Shown here: one piece after another, positions 1-8,689 of the stretch
Layout of the letters: every line of letters begins with the position of its first letter
Position numbering within the stretch: the first letter of the stretch is position 1
NCBI GenBank assembly: GCA_030447745.1
Contig: JAUJOH010000008.1
Span: 10,522-66,775, forward strand
From: Chloroflexota bacterium
Lineage (GTDB): Bacteria; Chloroflexota; Limnocylindria; Limnocylindrales; CSP1-4
Direction: 5' to 3'
DNA: 56,254 nucleotides
Made by a program: the position numbers and the translations under genes
The notes under the pieces: model-generated
Told to the model about the DNA's origin: nothing
Database searches by the model: none
The model's input: only the letters and a program-made list of their open reading frames with translations

Positions 1-582
1 GTCCTCGTCGCTTCGCCGTCGCCGGTGGACCGCTACGTGATCCACCACCCGGAGTTCCTGCTCGGCGGGCGTCCGGAGGAGGCGCGGCTCGATCCGGACA
101 ACCTGCACGTGCTGCTGGCGCACCTTCGCTGTGCGACCTTCGAGCTCCCGTTCGTTCCGGGTGAGACGTTCGGTCCGGCGCCGGCGGACGATCTCCTGGC
201 GTTCCTCGCGGAGACGGGCCAGATCCGTCAGGCGGACGACGGGCGCTGGTACTGGAGCGGCGAGAACTTCCCGGCTTCGGAGGTGTCCCTGCGAACCGCT
301 GCGCCGGAGAACGTCGTGATCATCGACACCAGCCCGGACCGCCCGCGCGTCCTCGGCGAGGTCGACCTGTTCTCGGCGCAGGTGCTCGTCCACGAGCGAG
401 CGATCTACCTGCACGAGTCGGTCCAGTACTACGTCGACCGGCTCGAGTGGGGCGAGCGCAAGGCCTACGTCCACCGGGTCGACGCGGACCACTACACGTA
501 CGCCAACCGCGCCGTCACGCTGAAGCCGCTCGACGTGTTCGCCGATGCCCGTGCGGCCGGCGGGCGGCGGGCGGCGGGGTGA
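1..582 (+). CDS. mrfA: MrfA/YprA-like DEAD/DEAH-box helicase, C-terminal part (5' truncated, frameshifted at end)
   Basis: The frame is open from base 1, so the motor domains lie outside the window. The visible part carries the segment DRYVIHHPEFLLGG, then DPDNLHVLLAHLRCATFELPF-like residues, which is typical of the region between the helicase core and the DUF1998 domain of YprA/MrfA helicases. These enzymes are 3'-5' DNA helicases; in Bacillus MrfA works with the exonuclease MrfB in mitomycin C crosslink repair. The frame stops at 580-582 inside a run of G and C, while the missing C-terminal domain continues at once in another frame (582-1112). One lost base near 571-580 would join the two. 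The adjacent yprB-like gene supports the assignment. Frameshift is seen; sequencing error versus mutation cannot be told. Confidence 0.8.
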   Translation, partial: VLVASPSPVDRYVIHHPEFLLGGRPEEARLDPDNLHVLLAHLRCATFELPFVPGETFGPAPADDLLAFLAETGQIRQADDGRWYWSGENFPASEVSLRTAAPENVVIIDTSPDRPRVLGEVDLFSAQVLVHERAIYLHESVQYYVDRLEWGERKAYVHRVDADHYTYANRAVTLKPLDVFADARAAGGRRAAG

Positions 583-1112
583 TGGTCGCCAGCCTGGTGA
601 CCCTGTTCAAGAAGCTCAAGTTCGGCACGGACGAGAACGTCGGCTGGGGCCCCATCGATCTGCCGGAGCTCGAGCTGCAGACGACCGCCTACTGGCTCAC
701 CGGGGAGGAGCTCGCCGACGGTTGGCGTCGCGACGAGCTGGACGTGGCCCTGATCGGGGCGGGACGAGCCATCCAGGCCGTGGCGGCGGTGCTGCTGATG
801 ATCGACCCGCGAGACCTGGGGCTCGTGTCGCAGGTCAGGTCGCCACACCACGACGCGCCGACGATCTACCTGTACGAGGCGGTGCCCGGCGGCGTCGGGC
901 TGTCGGAACGGCTCTGGGCGCGGCACGAGGAGCTCGTCGATGGTGCCGCGGACCTCATCGCGACCTGCTCGTGCGACGCCGGTTGCCCCGCGTGCACGGG
1001 ACCTCGACTGGAGCCCGGGGTCGACGCCAAGGCCCTGGCGCTGCGACTGCTCCGCGGACTCGGAGCCCGCCGGACGCCGGTCCGGCGCGCCGCGATCCCG
1101 GGCGCCGCGTGA
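582..1112 (+). CDS. mrfA: DUF1998 / zinc-binding C-terminal domain of the same MrfA-like helicase
   Basis: This frame begins with ATG at 582, directly on the stop of the preceding frame, and continues the same protein: FKKLKFGTDENVGWG is the usual start of DUF1998, followed by the acidic LPELELQTTAYW stretch. Near the end it has CSCDAGCPAC, the four-cysteine cluster that binds zinc in MrfA and is required for its function in the studied homologue. The ATG is probably an internal methionine (canonical proteins have a similar VMV at this place), so this is best read as the 3' half of one interrupted gene and not as a separate protein. It ends 16 bases before the exonuclease gene, consistent with one operon. 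Confidence 0.8.
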   Translation: MVASLVTLFKKLKFGTDENVGWGPIDLPELELQTTAYWLTGEELADGWRRDELDVALIGAGRAIQAVAAVLLMIDPRDLGLVSQVRSPHHDAPTIYLYEAVPGGVGLSERLWARHEELVDGAADLIATCSCDAGCPACTGPRLEPGVDAKALALRLLRGLGARRTPVRRAAIPGAA

Positions 1113-1128
1113 CCCGGCTCGCTCCACC

Positions 1129-2649
1129 GTGACGGACCGAGTAACGCTGGAGCGGCGCCTCGCCAACTTTCGGGCCACGCTCGCGCGCGATCCATCGCCG
1201 CGGGACGGCCGGGCAGGGCCGCCACGTCGCCCGCGCAGCGACCTGGCTCGGCGGATGGCGCTCGGGCTCGACGGTGAGGTGGTGGACGGCCGCACCGGCA
1301 CGTACGTGCGGGTGGAATCCCCTCCCGTCGCGGTGCCCGTCGATCGCGGCCGGCTGGCGGAGCTGCCGGGTCAGCCGCCGGCGACGACGCCGCTGGTGTG
1401 CCTCGACACGGAGACGACCGGTCTCGGCACGGCGACTGGCACGTACGCCTTTCTGGTGGGTCTCGGGTGGTGGGAAGGTGCCCGGTTCCGCACCGTCCAG
1501 CTGCTGCTGCCGGACCAGTCGGACGAGCCGGCCCTGCTCGAAGCGATCGAGGCGCACATTCCGCCGGACGCGTGGCTCGTCTCGTACAACGGTCGTGGCT
1601 TCGACTGGCCGCTGCTAGTCACACGCTACCGGATGGCACGGCGACACGCGCCGGTCCACGCCGGACACCTCGACCTCCTTCCGCTCGTCCGCCGCCTGTT
1701 CCGGCACCGGATGGCGGACGCCCGACTCCGGACCGTCGAGGAGGCGCTGCTGGGGGTCGCTCGCGACGAGGACGTCGAAGGGTGCGAGATCCCCGGTCGT
1801 TACCTCGACTTCCTGAGGACCGGGCTCGCCGGGCCGCTCGTGGCCGTCGCCCGCCACAACGCTGAGGACGTCCGGTCCCTCGCCCGGCTCGTCGCCCACC
1901 TCGAGCGATGCCTCGGCGACGCGGACGCGCGCCGACTGGCGGACCCCGGCGACATGGCCGGGCTCGCCCGCCTCTTCCTTCGGGAGCGACAGCTCGGCGC
2001 GGCGCTCGACTGCCTCGAGACCGCGCTCGGCGCCGCACCCGGCGTGAGCCACCCGGCCGGCACCCGCGAGCCGGCGTCTCGGTACGGATCCGCGGTGCCC
2101 GCTGGAGGCAACGGGGAAATCGACGACTGGTGGTCGCCGCAACGCCCCGCCGACTTCGGCGGGCGGCCCGACACCGCGCCTTGGAGCTTCGCGCCGCGCC
2201 TCACGAGCGCCTGGTCGGAGGAGCGCCTGCTCGTCGAGCGGGCGCACGTCCTCCGCCGCCTGGGCCGGGCGGATGAGGCAGCAGAGACGTGGGCCAGCCT
2301 GATGCGAGGCACGACGCGGCTGTCGGCCGTCGCGGCGGTCGAGCTGGCGAAGCTCCGGGAGCACCGCCAGCGCGACATCTCCGGCGCGTTGGAGGCCGTG
2401 AGCCGCGGCTGGACCATCGTCGAGCGCCGCCGGCGCATCGGCCGTCGGGAGGCCGCGATCGAGGCGGATCTGGTCCGGCGGGGTCGACGCCTCCGGGCTC
2501 GCCTGCCGGCTGGCGAGGCGGACACGTGGCCAGCGGTCGGCGGCGACGTGGCTCGAGCGACCGGGTCGGAACCGGGCGCGATGCTCGCCACGAATGCCAT
2601 CCGGCAGCCGCGCCGCGATGTCGCGACGTGCCGGGGGCGATCAGCCTGA
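1129..2649 (+). CDS. mrfB: MrfB/YprB-like RNase H-fold 3'-5' exonuclease
   Basis: The protein has a DEDD-type exonuclease core: CLDTETTGL gives the Asp-x-Glu pair (D93, E95 counted from GTG 1129), followed by VSYNGRGFDWPLL, then HLDLLPLVRRL and HNAEDVRSLARL, which match the later exonuclease motifs of YprB. A C-terminal half of about 200 residues rich in Arg and Ala has tetratricopeptide-like helices (ERAHVLRRLGRADEAAETW). In Bacillus subtilis yprA and yprB are neighbours and act together on mitomycin-induced lesions independently of UvrABC; the same order here supports the pairing. GTG 1129 was chosen because it follows the helicase stop closely; the frame is open further up, but that part overlaps the helicase in another frame. 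Confidence 0.82.
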   Translation: MTDRVTLERRLANFRATLARDPSPRDGRAGPPRRPRSDLARRMALGLDGEVVDGRTGTYVRVESPPVAVPVDRGRLAELPGQPPATTPLVCLDTETTGLGTATGTYAFLVGLGWWEGARFRTVQLLLPDQSDEPALLEAIEAHIPPDAWLVSYNGRGFDWPLLVTRYRMARRHAPVHAGHLDLLPLVRRLFRHRMADARLRTVEEALLGVARDEDVEGCEIPGRYLDFLRTGLAGPLVAVARHNAEDVRSLARLVAHLERCLGDADARRLADPGDMAGLARLFLRERQLGAALDCLETALGAAPGVSHPAGTREPASRYGSAVPAGGNGEIDDWWSPQRPADFGGRPDTAPWSFAPRLTSAWSEERLLVERAHVLRRLGRADEAAETWASLMRGTTRLSAVAAVELAKLREHRQRDISGALEAVSRGWTIVERRRRIGRREAAIEADLVRRGRRLRARLPAGEADTWPAVGGDVARATGSEPGAMLATNAIRQPRRDVATCRGRSA

Positions 2650-3570
2650 TCGTGGCGATGAGGCTGATGAGAATGGCACGCGGGGGTCGGGCACCATCCC
2701 GGCCCACGCGGCCCGCACGTGCTCGAGGTCCGGGTCGTAGGAGCAGGCCATCGTTCGTCTATCGCCGGCGAGCGCGTTCAGGTAGTAGGCGTCGTCGCCG
2801 TGGACCGCCGCGAACGGGTGGTAGCCGTCGGTGACGAGGACGAGCTCGCCCTGGCGCACCACCCAGACGCCGTCCCGAGGTGATCCCGCCGCGCTGCCCG
2901 CCGGCCGGTAGAGCCGCTGGATGGCCCATGCCTCGGGGCGCCGGAACCGGTAGAGGTAGACCTCCTCGAGCACCGCCTCGGTGGGCATGTCGTCGACGTC
3001 GTGCTTGTGCGGCGGCCAGCTGGACCAGTTCCCGGCCGGCGTCAGGACCTCGACGAGCAGCAGCCGATCGGCCCGGAACGCAGGCTCGACGATGTGGTTG
3101 ACCTGGCGCGTCGCGCTGCCGGCTCCGCGCACCTCGACCGTGACGTCGTCCGGCGTGATCAGGATCGGCTCGGTCGCCACGCCGCTCCGTCCCGATCGCG
3201 GCGCCGTCGCCACGGCGATGACGGCTTCGCGCGCCCCGGCACGGACCTGGAGTCCCCCGGCGTCCGGCACCCAGGCGGCCCACGGCAGCCCGCTGAACGG
3301 GTCGTCCCGGCCCTCCAGCACCGCGACCCGGCGGCCACCGACCGACACCTCGACGTCGCGTCCGGCGAGGATGACGACCGCGGCCTCGCGGCCCGGCGCG
3401 GACCAGGAGCGCCCGTCGCGGCGGACCGGTCCCGCGTCCACGGACAGGTACCGCCACCGGGCCCGCGCCGCGTCGACCGTCACGCGGCCCTCGCCGTCCG
3501 GCCGGATCCGGAGCTCGTCGGGAGCGAGGTCGTTGGGCGGCGCGGCCGCGGCGATGTCGACGTCAGTCAC
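2641..3570 (-). CDS. iolB: 5-deoxy-glucuronate isomerase
   Basis: A 309-residue cupin protein of the KduI/IolB family. It contains NWSSWPPHKHD followed by LEEVYLYRF, the metal-binding histidine/glutamate motif of IolB, and further down VLVTDGYHPF. IolB converts 5-deoxy-D-glucuronate to 2-deoxy-5-keto-D-gluconate in myo-inositol breakdown and acts in the cytoplasm. Its start overlaps the stop of the transaldolase-family gene by eight bases, so both are likely made from one leftward transcript starting in the divergent region near 4.7-4.8 kb. The last residues overlap the tail of the convergent mrfB gene by nine bases. Confidence 0.9.
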   Translation of the reverse strand: MTDVDIAAAAPPNDLAPDELRIRPDGEGRVTVDAARARWRYLSVDAGPVRRDGRSWSAPGREAAVVILAGRDVEVSVGGRRVAVLEGRDDPFSGLPWAAWVPDAGGLQVRAGAREAVIAVATAPRSGRSGVATEPILITPDDVTVEVRGAGSATRQVNHIVEPAFRADRLLLVEVLTPAGNWSSWPPHKHDVDDMPTEAVLEEVYLYRFRRPEAWAIQRLYRPAGSAAGSPRDGVWVVRQGELVLVTDGYHPFAAVHGDDAYYLNALAGDRRTMACSYDPDLEHVRAAWAGMVPDPRVPFSSASSPRSG

Positions 3571-4696
3571 GCGGCCGGTCGGGATCGGCGATCAGCGCGT
3601 CCGACACCGCATGGAGCAGCTCGTGGTAGCTGGCCATGAACGCCCGGAGCGTCCGCGCGGTCGGACCCCAGGTGTCGAAGTCGTCGACGGTCAGGCCGTC
3701 CGGCTCGTACGCGCGCCGGAAGTCCGGGAATCGATCGACCAGCTCCGCCACGATGCCGGCGTCGACGGGCTCGTCGATCCGCGACCTGAGCTCGATCGCG
3801 GACGCGTTGAACCGCCGCTGCCACACGGCAGGCAGGGTCAGCACCACGTCGCCACCGATGAGCTCGCTCCAGTGCAGGTGGTGGCGGATCGCCGCGCCGA
3901 GGAGCCGGGGCCGGAAGCCACGGCCCTGGAACAGCTCGTACGCCCGCTTGAAGGCCGCGACGCCGCTCCACGGCAGAGCCGCCGGGTCCGCGATGACGCC
4001 ATCACGCTCGGTGAGTACCCGGAGCCAGTCCTCGAGCCGGCCCATCATCAGGGTGACCACCGGGCACATCTGGTCGGTCGGGTGGCCGGCAGCCTCGCGG
4101 CGGGCGAGCCCGCGCTCGACCGCCTCGGCCGCCGCCAGGGCCTGCGCGACCGAGATCGAGACGGTCGCGTTGACGCTGATCCCGGCCGCCGTTGCCTCCT
4201 CCATCGCCACGAGCCCGGCGCGGGTGGTCGGGAACTTGACGACGACGTTCGGCGCCAGCCGGTCGAAGCCGGCCGCCTGCTCGACCATCGCCTCCGCGTT
4301 CCGGAAGAGCGTGGGATCCGTCTGCACCGAGAGACGTCCCTTCCGGCCACTGAACCGATCGAAGATCGGCGCGAGCAGCCGCGCGCCCTCGACCGACATG
4401 ACGCCGACGACACCCCACGCCAGCTCCCGCTCGGACCACGCCGGGTGCTCCCCGGCGAGCTCCACGACGCATGCGCGCCAGCGCGCCGGGTCGGCGCGCC
4501 AGACGTCGTGGACGATCGTGGGGTTCGCCGTGGCACCGGTCGCGCCGTTCACGATCGCGTAGCGGAGCTCGTCCACCGCGCACGAGTCGTTCCAGATGTC
4601 GGTCGCCGTCTGTGCCACGGTCTGCGCGAGCGGGCTCTGGCCCGGTGCCGCCATGGCCGCGTCGCCGGCCGTGGCAGTCGGATGGGCGGCGGTCAT
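3563..4696 (-). CDS. transaldolase-family protein in the inositol locus
   Basis: The family is shown by TGATANPTIVHDVW (the usual NPTI motif of transaldolases) and by NVVVKFPTTRAG, where Lys154 matches the Schiff-base lysine of the family. The length, 377 residues, is near that of long transaldolases. ATG 4696 was preferred because GGGAGAG lies just upstream; an extended frame reaches 4807 but would cover the promoter. It lies between the iol operator and iolB. Class I aldolase chemistry is known for the family; a role in cleaving or rearranging an inositol-derived sugar phosphate, perhaps in place of IolJ, is inference from context only. No IolJ-like aldolase is seen nearby. Confidence 0.8.
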   Translation of the reverse strand: MTAAHPTATAGDAAMAAPGQSPLAQTVAQTATDIWNDSCAVDELRYAIVNGATGATANPTIVHDVWRADPARWRACVVELAGEHPAWSERELAWGVVGVMSVEGARLLAPIFDRFSGRKGRLSVQTDPTLFRNAEAMVEQAAGFDRLAPNVVVKFPTTRAGLVAMEEATAAGISVNATVSISVAQALAAAEAVERGLARREAAGHPTDQMCPVVTLMMGRLEDWLRVLTERDGVIADPAALPWSGVAAFKRAYELFQGRGFRPRLLGAAIRHHLHWSELIGGDVVLTLPAVWQRRFNASAIELRSRIDEPVDAGIVAELVDRFPDFRRAYEPDGLTVDDFDTWGPTARTLRAFMASYHELLHAVSDALIADPDRPRD

Positions 4697-4828
4697 CGGG
4701 CTCTCCCGGGGGCGGCGCTCGAGCCTGCGGTGCGAGCCATCGGCGGCCTCGTCGTCGCGCGATCCGCGCCATCGTGTCGGCGCGGTGCTGTGCGCGGTTC
4801 GGCCCAATGCTACGCTGCCGCGGGTTCA

Positions 4829-4842
4829 TGTAATCGATTACA
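4829..4842. promoter_or_regulatory. LacI-type operator in the divergent iol promoter region
   Basis: TGTAATCGATTACA is a perfect 14 bp palindrome with a central CG, the usual form of LacI/GalR-family operators. It lies 22 bases upstream of the iolD-like start and 133 bases from the divergent transaldolase start. A LacI-family gene ends the rightward gene run at 10647 and is the obvious candidate to bind it. A weak -10-like TACGCT sits just upstream at 4811-4816. Confidence 0.7.
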
Positions 4843-4863
4843 CCGACACGCGGCGAGAAGCCC

Positions 4864-6693
4864 TTGAGCAACCACGGACGCGAGAGCCAGCCCGTGCGCC
4901 GCCGGTCCGGCGCGGAGATCGTCGTCGACTACCTGGTACGCCAGGGGGTCCCCGTGGTGGCCGGCATCCCGGGCCACGGCTGCTGGAACCTCACCGACGC
5001 GCTGCTCGATCGGGCCGCGGACATCCGCACGGTGCCGGTCATGCACGAGCAGTCTGCGGTCCATCTTGCCGACGGCTTCTACCGGGCCAGCGGCCGGCCC
5101 ATCCTCGCCTTCACGAGCATCGGACCCGGCGCCACGAACACGGTCGTCGGCATGGCCACGGCGTACGTCGACTCGACGGCGGTGGTCCTGATGACGGGCT
5201 CGGCGCACACGGACATGCGCGGAGCCGGGCTGCTCCAGGAGCTCGAGCGCCGCCACGTGGCGGACAACCCGCGGATCTTCGAGCCCGTCGTCAAGGAGTG
5301 GTGGCAGCCGTCGCGGGTCGACGAGCTGCCGTTCGTCCTCCACCGGGCCTGGAACTCGATGCTGTCCGGGCGACCGGGGCCGATCCTGCTCGATCTGCCG
5401 ATGGACGTGCAGGCCGACTCGGCGGAGGTCTCGATCCCCGATCCGGATCGTCGCGAGGCCCGCGGTCGCGTCCGTCCGGCCGCCGATGACGTTGAGCGCG
5501 CCGCGGCGCTGCTCCGGGCCGCCCGGCGCCCCGTGATCGTCGCCGGCGGCGGTGCGATCGGTTCCGACGCGAGCGACGCCGTCACAGCGCTCGCCGAGCG
5601 GCTCGGCGCGCCGGTGGTCACGACGTGGAACGGCAAGGGCGCCATCGACGAGACGCACGAGCTCGCCGGCCACACGATCGGCGACACCGCCTCGACCTGC
5701 GGGAACGCGCTGGCAGCGTCCGCCGACGTCATCCTCAGCGTCGGCAACCGCTTCACCGACTGGTCGGCGTCCTCCTGGCGGCGCGGTGTGACCTTCGCCA
5801 TCCCACCGTCGCGGCTGATCCAGCTCGACATCGACCCGCGCGAGATCGGCAAGACGTATCCCGTCGACGTGCCGCTCGTGGGCGACGCGCGCGCCGGGCT
5901 TGAGGAGGTGCTCGCGGCGCTCGGTCCCGCCGGCGATGCGAGCGCGTACCGCGACTCCGGCTACTTCGCGGAGATCCAGCGGCTCAAGGCGGCGTGGCTC
6001 CAGCAGGTCGAGGTGAAGTCCGGCTCACGGGCGCGCCCGATGACGATGGCGCGCGCGGTGCGCGAGGTCCAGGCAGCGACCGATCCCGCCGCGATCGTCG
6101 TCACGGGCGCCGGCCTGCCTCAGGGCATGGTCAAGCAGCGCTGGGTGACGCGCGCACCGAGGACGCACCTGACGTCCGGCGGCTTCTCGACGATGGGCTT
6201 CGAGCTGCCGGCGGCGATCGGGGCGCAGCTGGCGGTGCCCGGCCACCAGGTCCTCGCGGTGGCCGGCGACGGGAGCTTCCTCCAGACGATGCAGGAGCTG
6301 GCGACCGTCGCGATGCTCGAGCTTCCGGTCTGCACCGTCATCCTCGACAACTCCGGCTGGATCAGCATCAAGGGCGGCCAGACCAGCTTCTTCGGCCGCC
6401 CGGCGTGGACGGACTTCCTCCGGAACGGCGCGCCGTACTCGCCGGATTTCCGGGCAATCGGTGATGCGTTCGGGGTGCACAGCGAGCTGGTCGAGGATCC
6501 CGACGAGGTCTGCGGCGCCGTGCGGCGGGCGCTCGAGTCGGGCGGCCCATCGCTCGTCGCCATCAAGGTCGATCGGGACCTCGCCGTCGCCGGCCCGGAC
6601 AAGACCGGCTGGTGGGACGTGCCCGTGCCGGAGCGCCACGCCGAGAGCCGCGCGCGCCAGCTCGAGGGCCGCGCGGAGGAGCAGCACCGGTGA
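4864..6693 (+). CDS. iolD: thiamine-diphosphate enzyme, IolD-like trihydroxycyclohexanedione acylhydrolase
   Basis: A 609-residue acetolactate-synthase-fold protein with the three expected parts: an N-terminal pyrimidine-binding domain with the catalytic Glu in VMHEQSAVH (E62), a central domain, and a C-terminal cofactor domain with GDGS at about 468-471 and the metal-ligand Asn in LDNSG (N496). IolD hydrolyses the ring diketone to 5-deoxy-glucuronate, the substrate of IolB encoded across the promoter. The sequence alone does not exclude another acetolactate-synthase-like activity; the iolB, iolE and iolG neighbours make IolD most likely. TTG 4864 is used as start, with GAGAAG upstream and the palindromic operator just before it. 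Confidence 0.8.
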   Translation: MSNHGRESQPVRRRSGAEIVVDYLVRQGVPVVAGIPGHGCWNLTDALLDRAADIRTVPVMHEQSAVHLADGFYRASGRPILAFTSIGPGATNTVVGMATAYVDSTAVVLMTGSAHTDMRGAGLLQELERRHVADNPRIFEPVVKEWWQPSRVDELPFVLHRAWNSMLSGRPGPILLDLPMDVQADSAEVSIPDPDRREARGRVRPAADDVERAAALLRAARRPVIVAGGGAIGSDASDAVTALAERLGAPVVTTWNGKGAIDETHELAGHTIGDTASTCGNALAASADVILSVGNRFTDWSASSWRRGVTFAIPPSRLIQLDIDPREIGKTYPVDVPLVGDARAGLEEVLAALGPAGDASAYRDSGYFAEIQRLKAAWLQQVEVKSGSRARPMTMARAVREVQAATDPAAIVVTGAGLPQGMVKQRWVTRAPRTHLTSGGFSTMGFELPAAIGAQLAVPGHQVLAVAGDGSFLQTMQELATVAMLELPVCTVILDNSGWISIKGGQTSFFGRPAWTDFLRNGAPYSPDFRAIGDAFGVHSELVEDPDEVCGAVRRALESGGPSLVAIKVDRDLAVAGPDKTGWWDVPVPERHAESRARQLEGRAEEQHR

Positions 6694-7706
6694 CCTTCGC
6701 CAGCACGCCCCGCGAGACCGCGCTGCGGTCCGCGCTCCGGCGCCCGGGCGACGCCCTCCCGGACGCACCGATCGGGACCGTCCCGATCCTCTGGAACAAC
6801 GTGGACCTCGAGGATCTCGCGCCCGCCACGGACGCCGAAGTCGTCCTCGACGAGATCGCCCGCACGGGCTTCGAGGGCACGCAGGAAGGCCGGGGCTTCC
6901 CGCGCGGCGAGCCGCTCCGAGAGACGCTCGCGGCCCGCGACCTGCGGCTGGCGGAGGTTTACGTCTCGATCCCCTCCGGTCGGGACGGTCCGCCCGATGC
7001 GGCGATCGACGCGGCGCGTGACCGGCTGGCGGTCCTGCACGAAGGCGGCGGCGAGGTGCTCGTCGCGGCGCTCGACGTCTCGCCAGAGCGATCGGGCTGG
7101 TCCGGCCGCGCGGCCGAGGCGGCGACGCCCCGGTTGACGGACCTGGGCTGGCGGCGCCTGGCCCGATTCGTCGACCGCCTCGCCGACGAGGCGGCCGCCC
7201 TGGGTCGCCGGCTTGCCTGGCACCACCACACCGCGACCTGGGTCGAGACGCCCGAGGAGCTCGACCGGCTCCTCGATGCGACCGACCCCGGAACCGTCGG
7301 GATCTGCCTCGACGTGGGGCACTGGAAGGTGGCGGGCGGCGATCCGGTCGCGGCGCTCCGCCGCTACGGCGACCGGGTCACGCACGTCCACCTGAAGGAC
7401 GTTGATCCCGTCGTGCTGGCGGGCCTCCGGACCGGTGCGATCCCGGACTTCGAGGCGGCCATCCGCGCGCGGCTGTTCACGGAGCTCGGAGCGGGCATCC
7501 TCGACCTTCCCGGCGTGCTTGCCGTGCTCGACGAGCGCGGGTACCGCGGCTGGCTGATGGTCGAGCAGGACAGCTGCTGGGGTCCACCGTCGGAGAGCGC
7601 GGCGATCGGCCGGCGGGTGCTCTCCGCCGAGCTCCGCCGGCTCGGCCAGTCGTCGCCTGCCGCGGTCGGCCCCTCGCACCCGAGGTCGCCGTGCGCGTCG
7701 CGCTGA
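6690..7706 (+). CDS. iolE: sugar phosphate isomerase/epimerase, IolE-like inosose dehydratase
   Basis: A TIM-barrel protein of the xylose-isomerase-like family. Visible landmarks are [14 protein letters not shown] near the start, TGFEGTQEG (the usual G-x-E-G-T of IolE), [22 protein letters not shown] and [10 protein letters not shown], which supply the metal-binding Glu, Asp and His residues. IolE dehydrates 2-keto-myo-inositol to the diketone used by IolD. GTG 6690 overlaps the iolD stop in a GTGA arrangement, so translation is probably coupled. The C-terminus overlaps iolG by 16 bases. Confidence 0.83.
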   Translation: MTFASTPRETALRSALRRPGDALPDAPIGTVPILWNNVDLEDLAPATDAEVVLDEIARTGFEGTQEGRGFPRGEPLRETLAARDLRLAEVYVSIPSGRDGPPDAAIDAARDRLAVLHEGGGEVLVAALDVSPERSGWSGRAAEAATPRLTDLGWRRLARFVDRLADEAAALGRRLAWHHHTATWVETPEELDRLLDATDPGTVGICLDVGHWKVAGGDPVAALRRYGDRVTHVHLKDVDPVVLAGLRTGAIPDFEAAIRARLFTELGAGILDLPGVLAVLDERGYRGWLMVEQDSCWGPPSESAAIGRRVLSAELRRLGQSSPAAVGPSHPRSPCASR

Positions 7707-8689
7707 TCGGGGCCGGCCGGATCGGGCACCTGCACGCCCGGCTGCTCGCAGCGACCGCCGGGATCGACCAGCTGGTCGTCGCCGACGCGATCGACGGGCG
7801 AGCGGCGGCGCTGGCCGCCGAGGTGCCGGGCGCGGCCGCGGATTCGATCGACGGCGCGCTCGGCGCCGCCGACGCGGTCGTCATCGCCGCCTCGACCGAC
7901 GCGCACGCGGGCCTGATCCGAACCGCGATCGAGCGCGGGGTGCCGACCTTCTGCGAGAAGCCGCTCGCCGCGGACCTGGTCGACACGCTGCAGCTGTCTC
8001 GCGAGATCGACGCCAGCGGCGTGCCCTTCCAGCTCGGGTTCCAGCGGCGCTTCGACCCGGGCTACCGCGAGGCGCGCCGGCGGATCGAGTCGGGCGAGCT
8101 CGGGACGATCTACGCGCTCCGGCTGGCGGGGCACGATCCTGCGCCGCCCCACGAGGCATACATCCCGGCCTCAGGTGGGCTGTTCCGCGACTTCTCGATC
8201 CACGACTTCGACATCCTGCGCTGGCTGACCGGCAGCGAGGTGCAGGAGGTATACGCGGACGGCGCCGTGCGCGGCTTCGAGGTGTTCGCAAAGTACGGCG
8301 ACGTCGACACCGCCGTGGCGACGCTCCGCCTGCGGGACGGTGTCCTGGCGGCGATGACGGTCGCCCGCCACGACCCGCTCGGCTACGACATCCGGGCCGA
8401 AATCTTCGGCTCGCGCGACAGCATCGCCGTGGGGCTCGGGCCGATGATGCCGCTGCGTTCCGTCGAGCCGGGGGTGCCACCGCCGGCGGAAGCTCCCTGG
8501 TCGAGCTTCCTGGTCCGGTTCGAGCCGGCCTACGCGGCGGAGCTCGAGGCGTTCGTCGCCGTCGCCCGCGGTGCGGCGCCGAGTCCCTGCACGTCGCGCG
8601 ACGGCGTGGAAGCACTGCGGATCGCCGAGGCGGCCACGAGGGCGCTCGCGGAGCACCGGCTCGTGCGCCTCGAGGAGATCGCGTCCTGA
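7691..8689 (+). CDS. iolG: Gfo/Idh/MocA oxidoreductase, inositol 2-dehydrogenase-like
   Basis: The N-terminus has the Rossmann motif [11 protein letters not shown], followed by FCEKPLA, the EKP motif whose lysine is catalytic in this family, and [15 protein letters not shown], which gives the Asp/His pair at the active site. Length (332 residues) is typical. IolG-type enzymes oxidise myo-inositol or a related cyclitol with NAD as the first step of the pathway. It is directly downstream of iolE and its stop overlaps the next ATG, so it belongs to the same rightward operon. The exact substrate (myo- or scyllo-inositol, or another sugar) cannot be read from sequence. Confidence 0.83.
   Translation: MRVALIGAGRIGHLHARLLAATAGIDQLVVADAIDGRAAALAAEVPGAAADSIDGALGAADAVVIAASTDAHAGLIRTAIERGVPTFCEKPLAADLVDTLQLSREIDASGVPFQLGFQRRFDPGYREARRRIESGELGTIYALRLAGHDPAPPHEAYIPASGGLFRDFSIHDFDILRWLTGSEVQEVYADGAVRGFEVFAKYGDVDTAVATLRLRDGVLAAMTVARHDPLGYDIRAEIFGSRDSIAVGLGPMMPLRSVEPGVPPPAEAPWSSFLVRFEPAYAAELEAFVAVARGAAPSPCTSRDGVEALRIAEAATRALAEHRLVRLEEIAS

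Noticed and set aside
2759-3457. Alternative frames inside iolB and the transaldolase gene
   Set aside because: Low-complexity Arg/Gly frames caused by GC-rich third positions; the chosen frames match known families end to end.
6025-7679. Long minus-strand frames opposite iolD and iolE
   Set aside because: They are antisense to two complete enzyme genes and show no motif.
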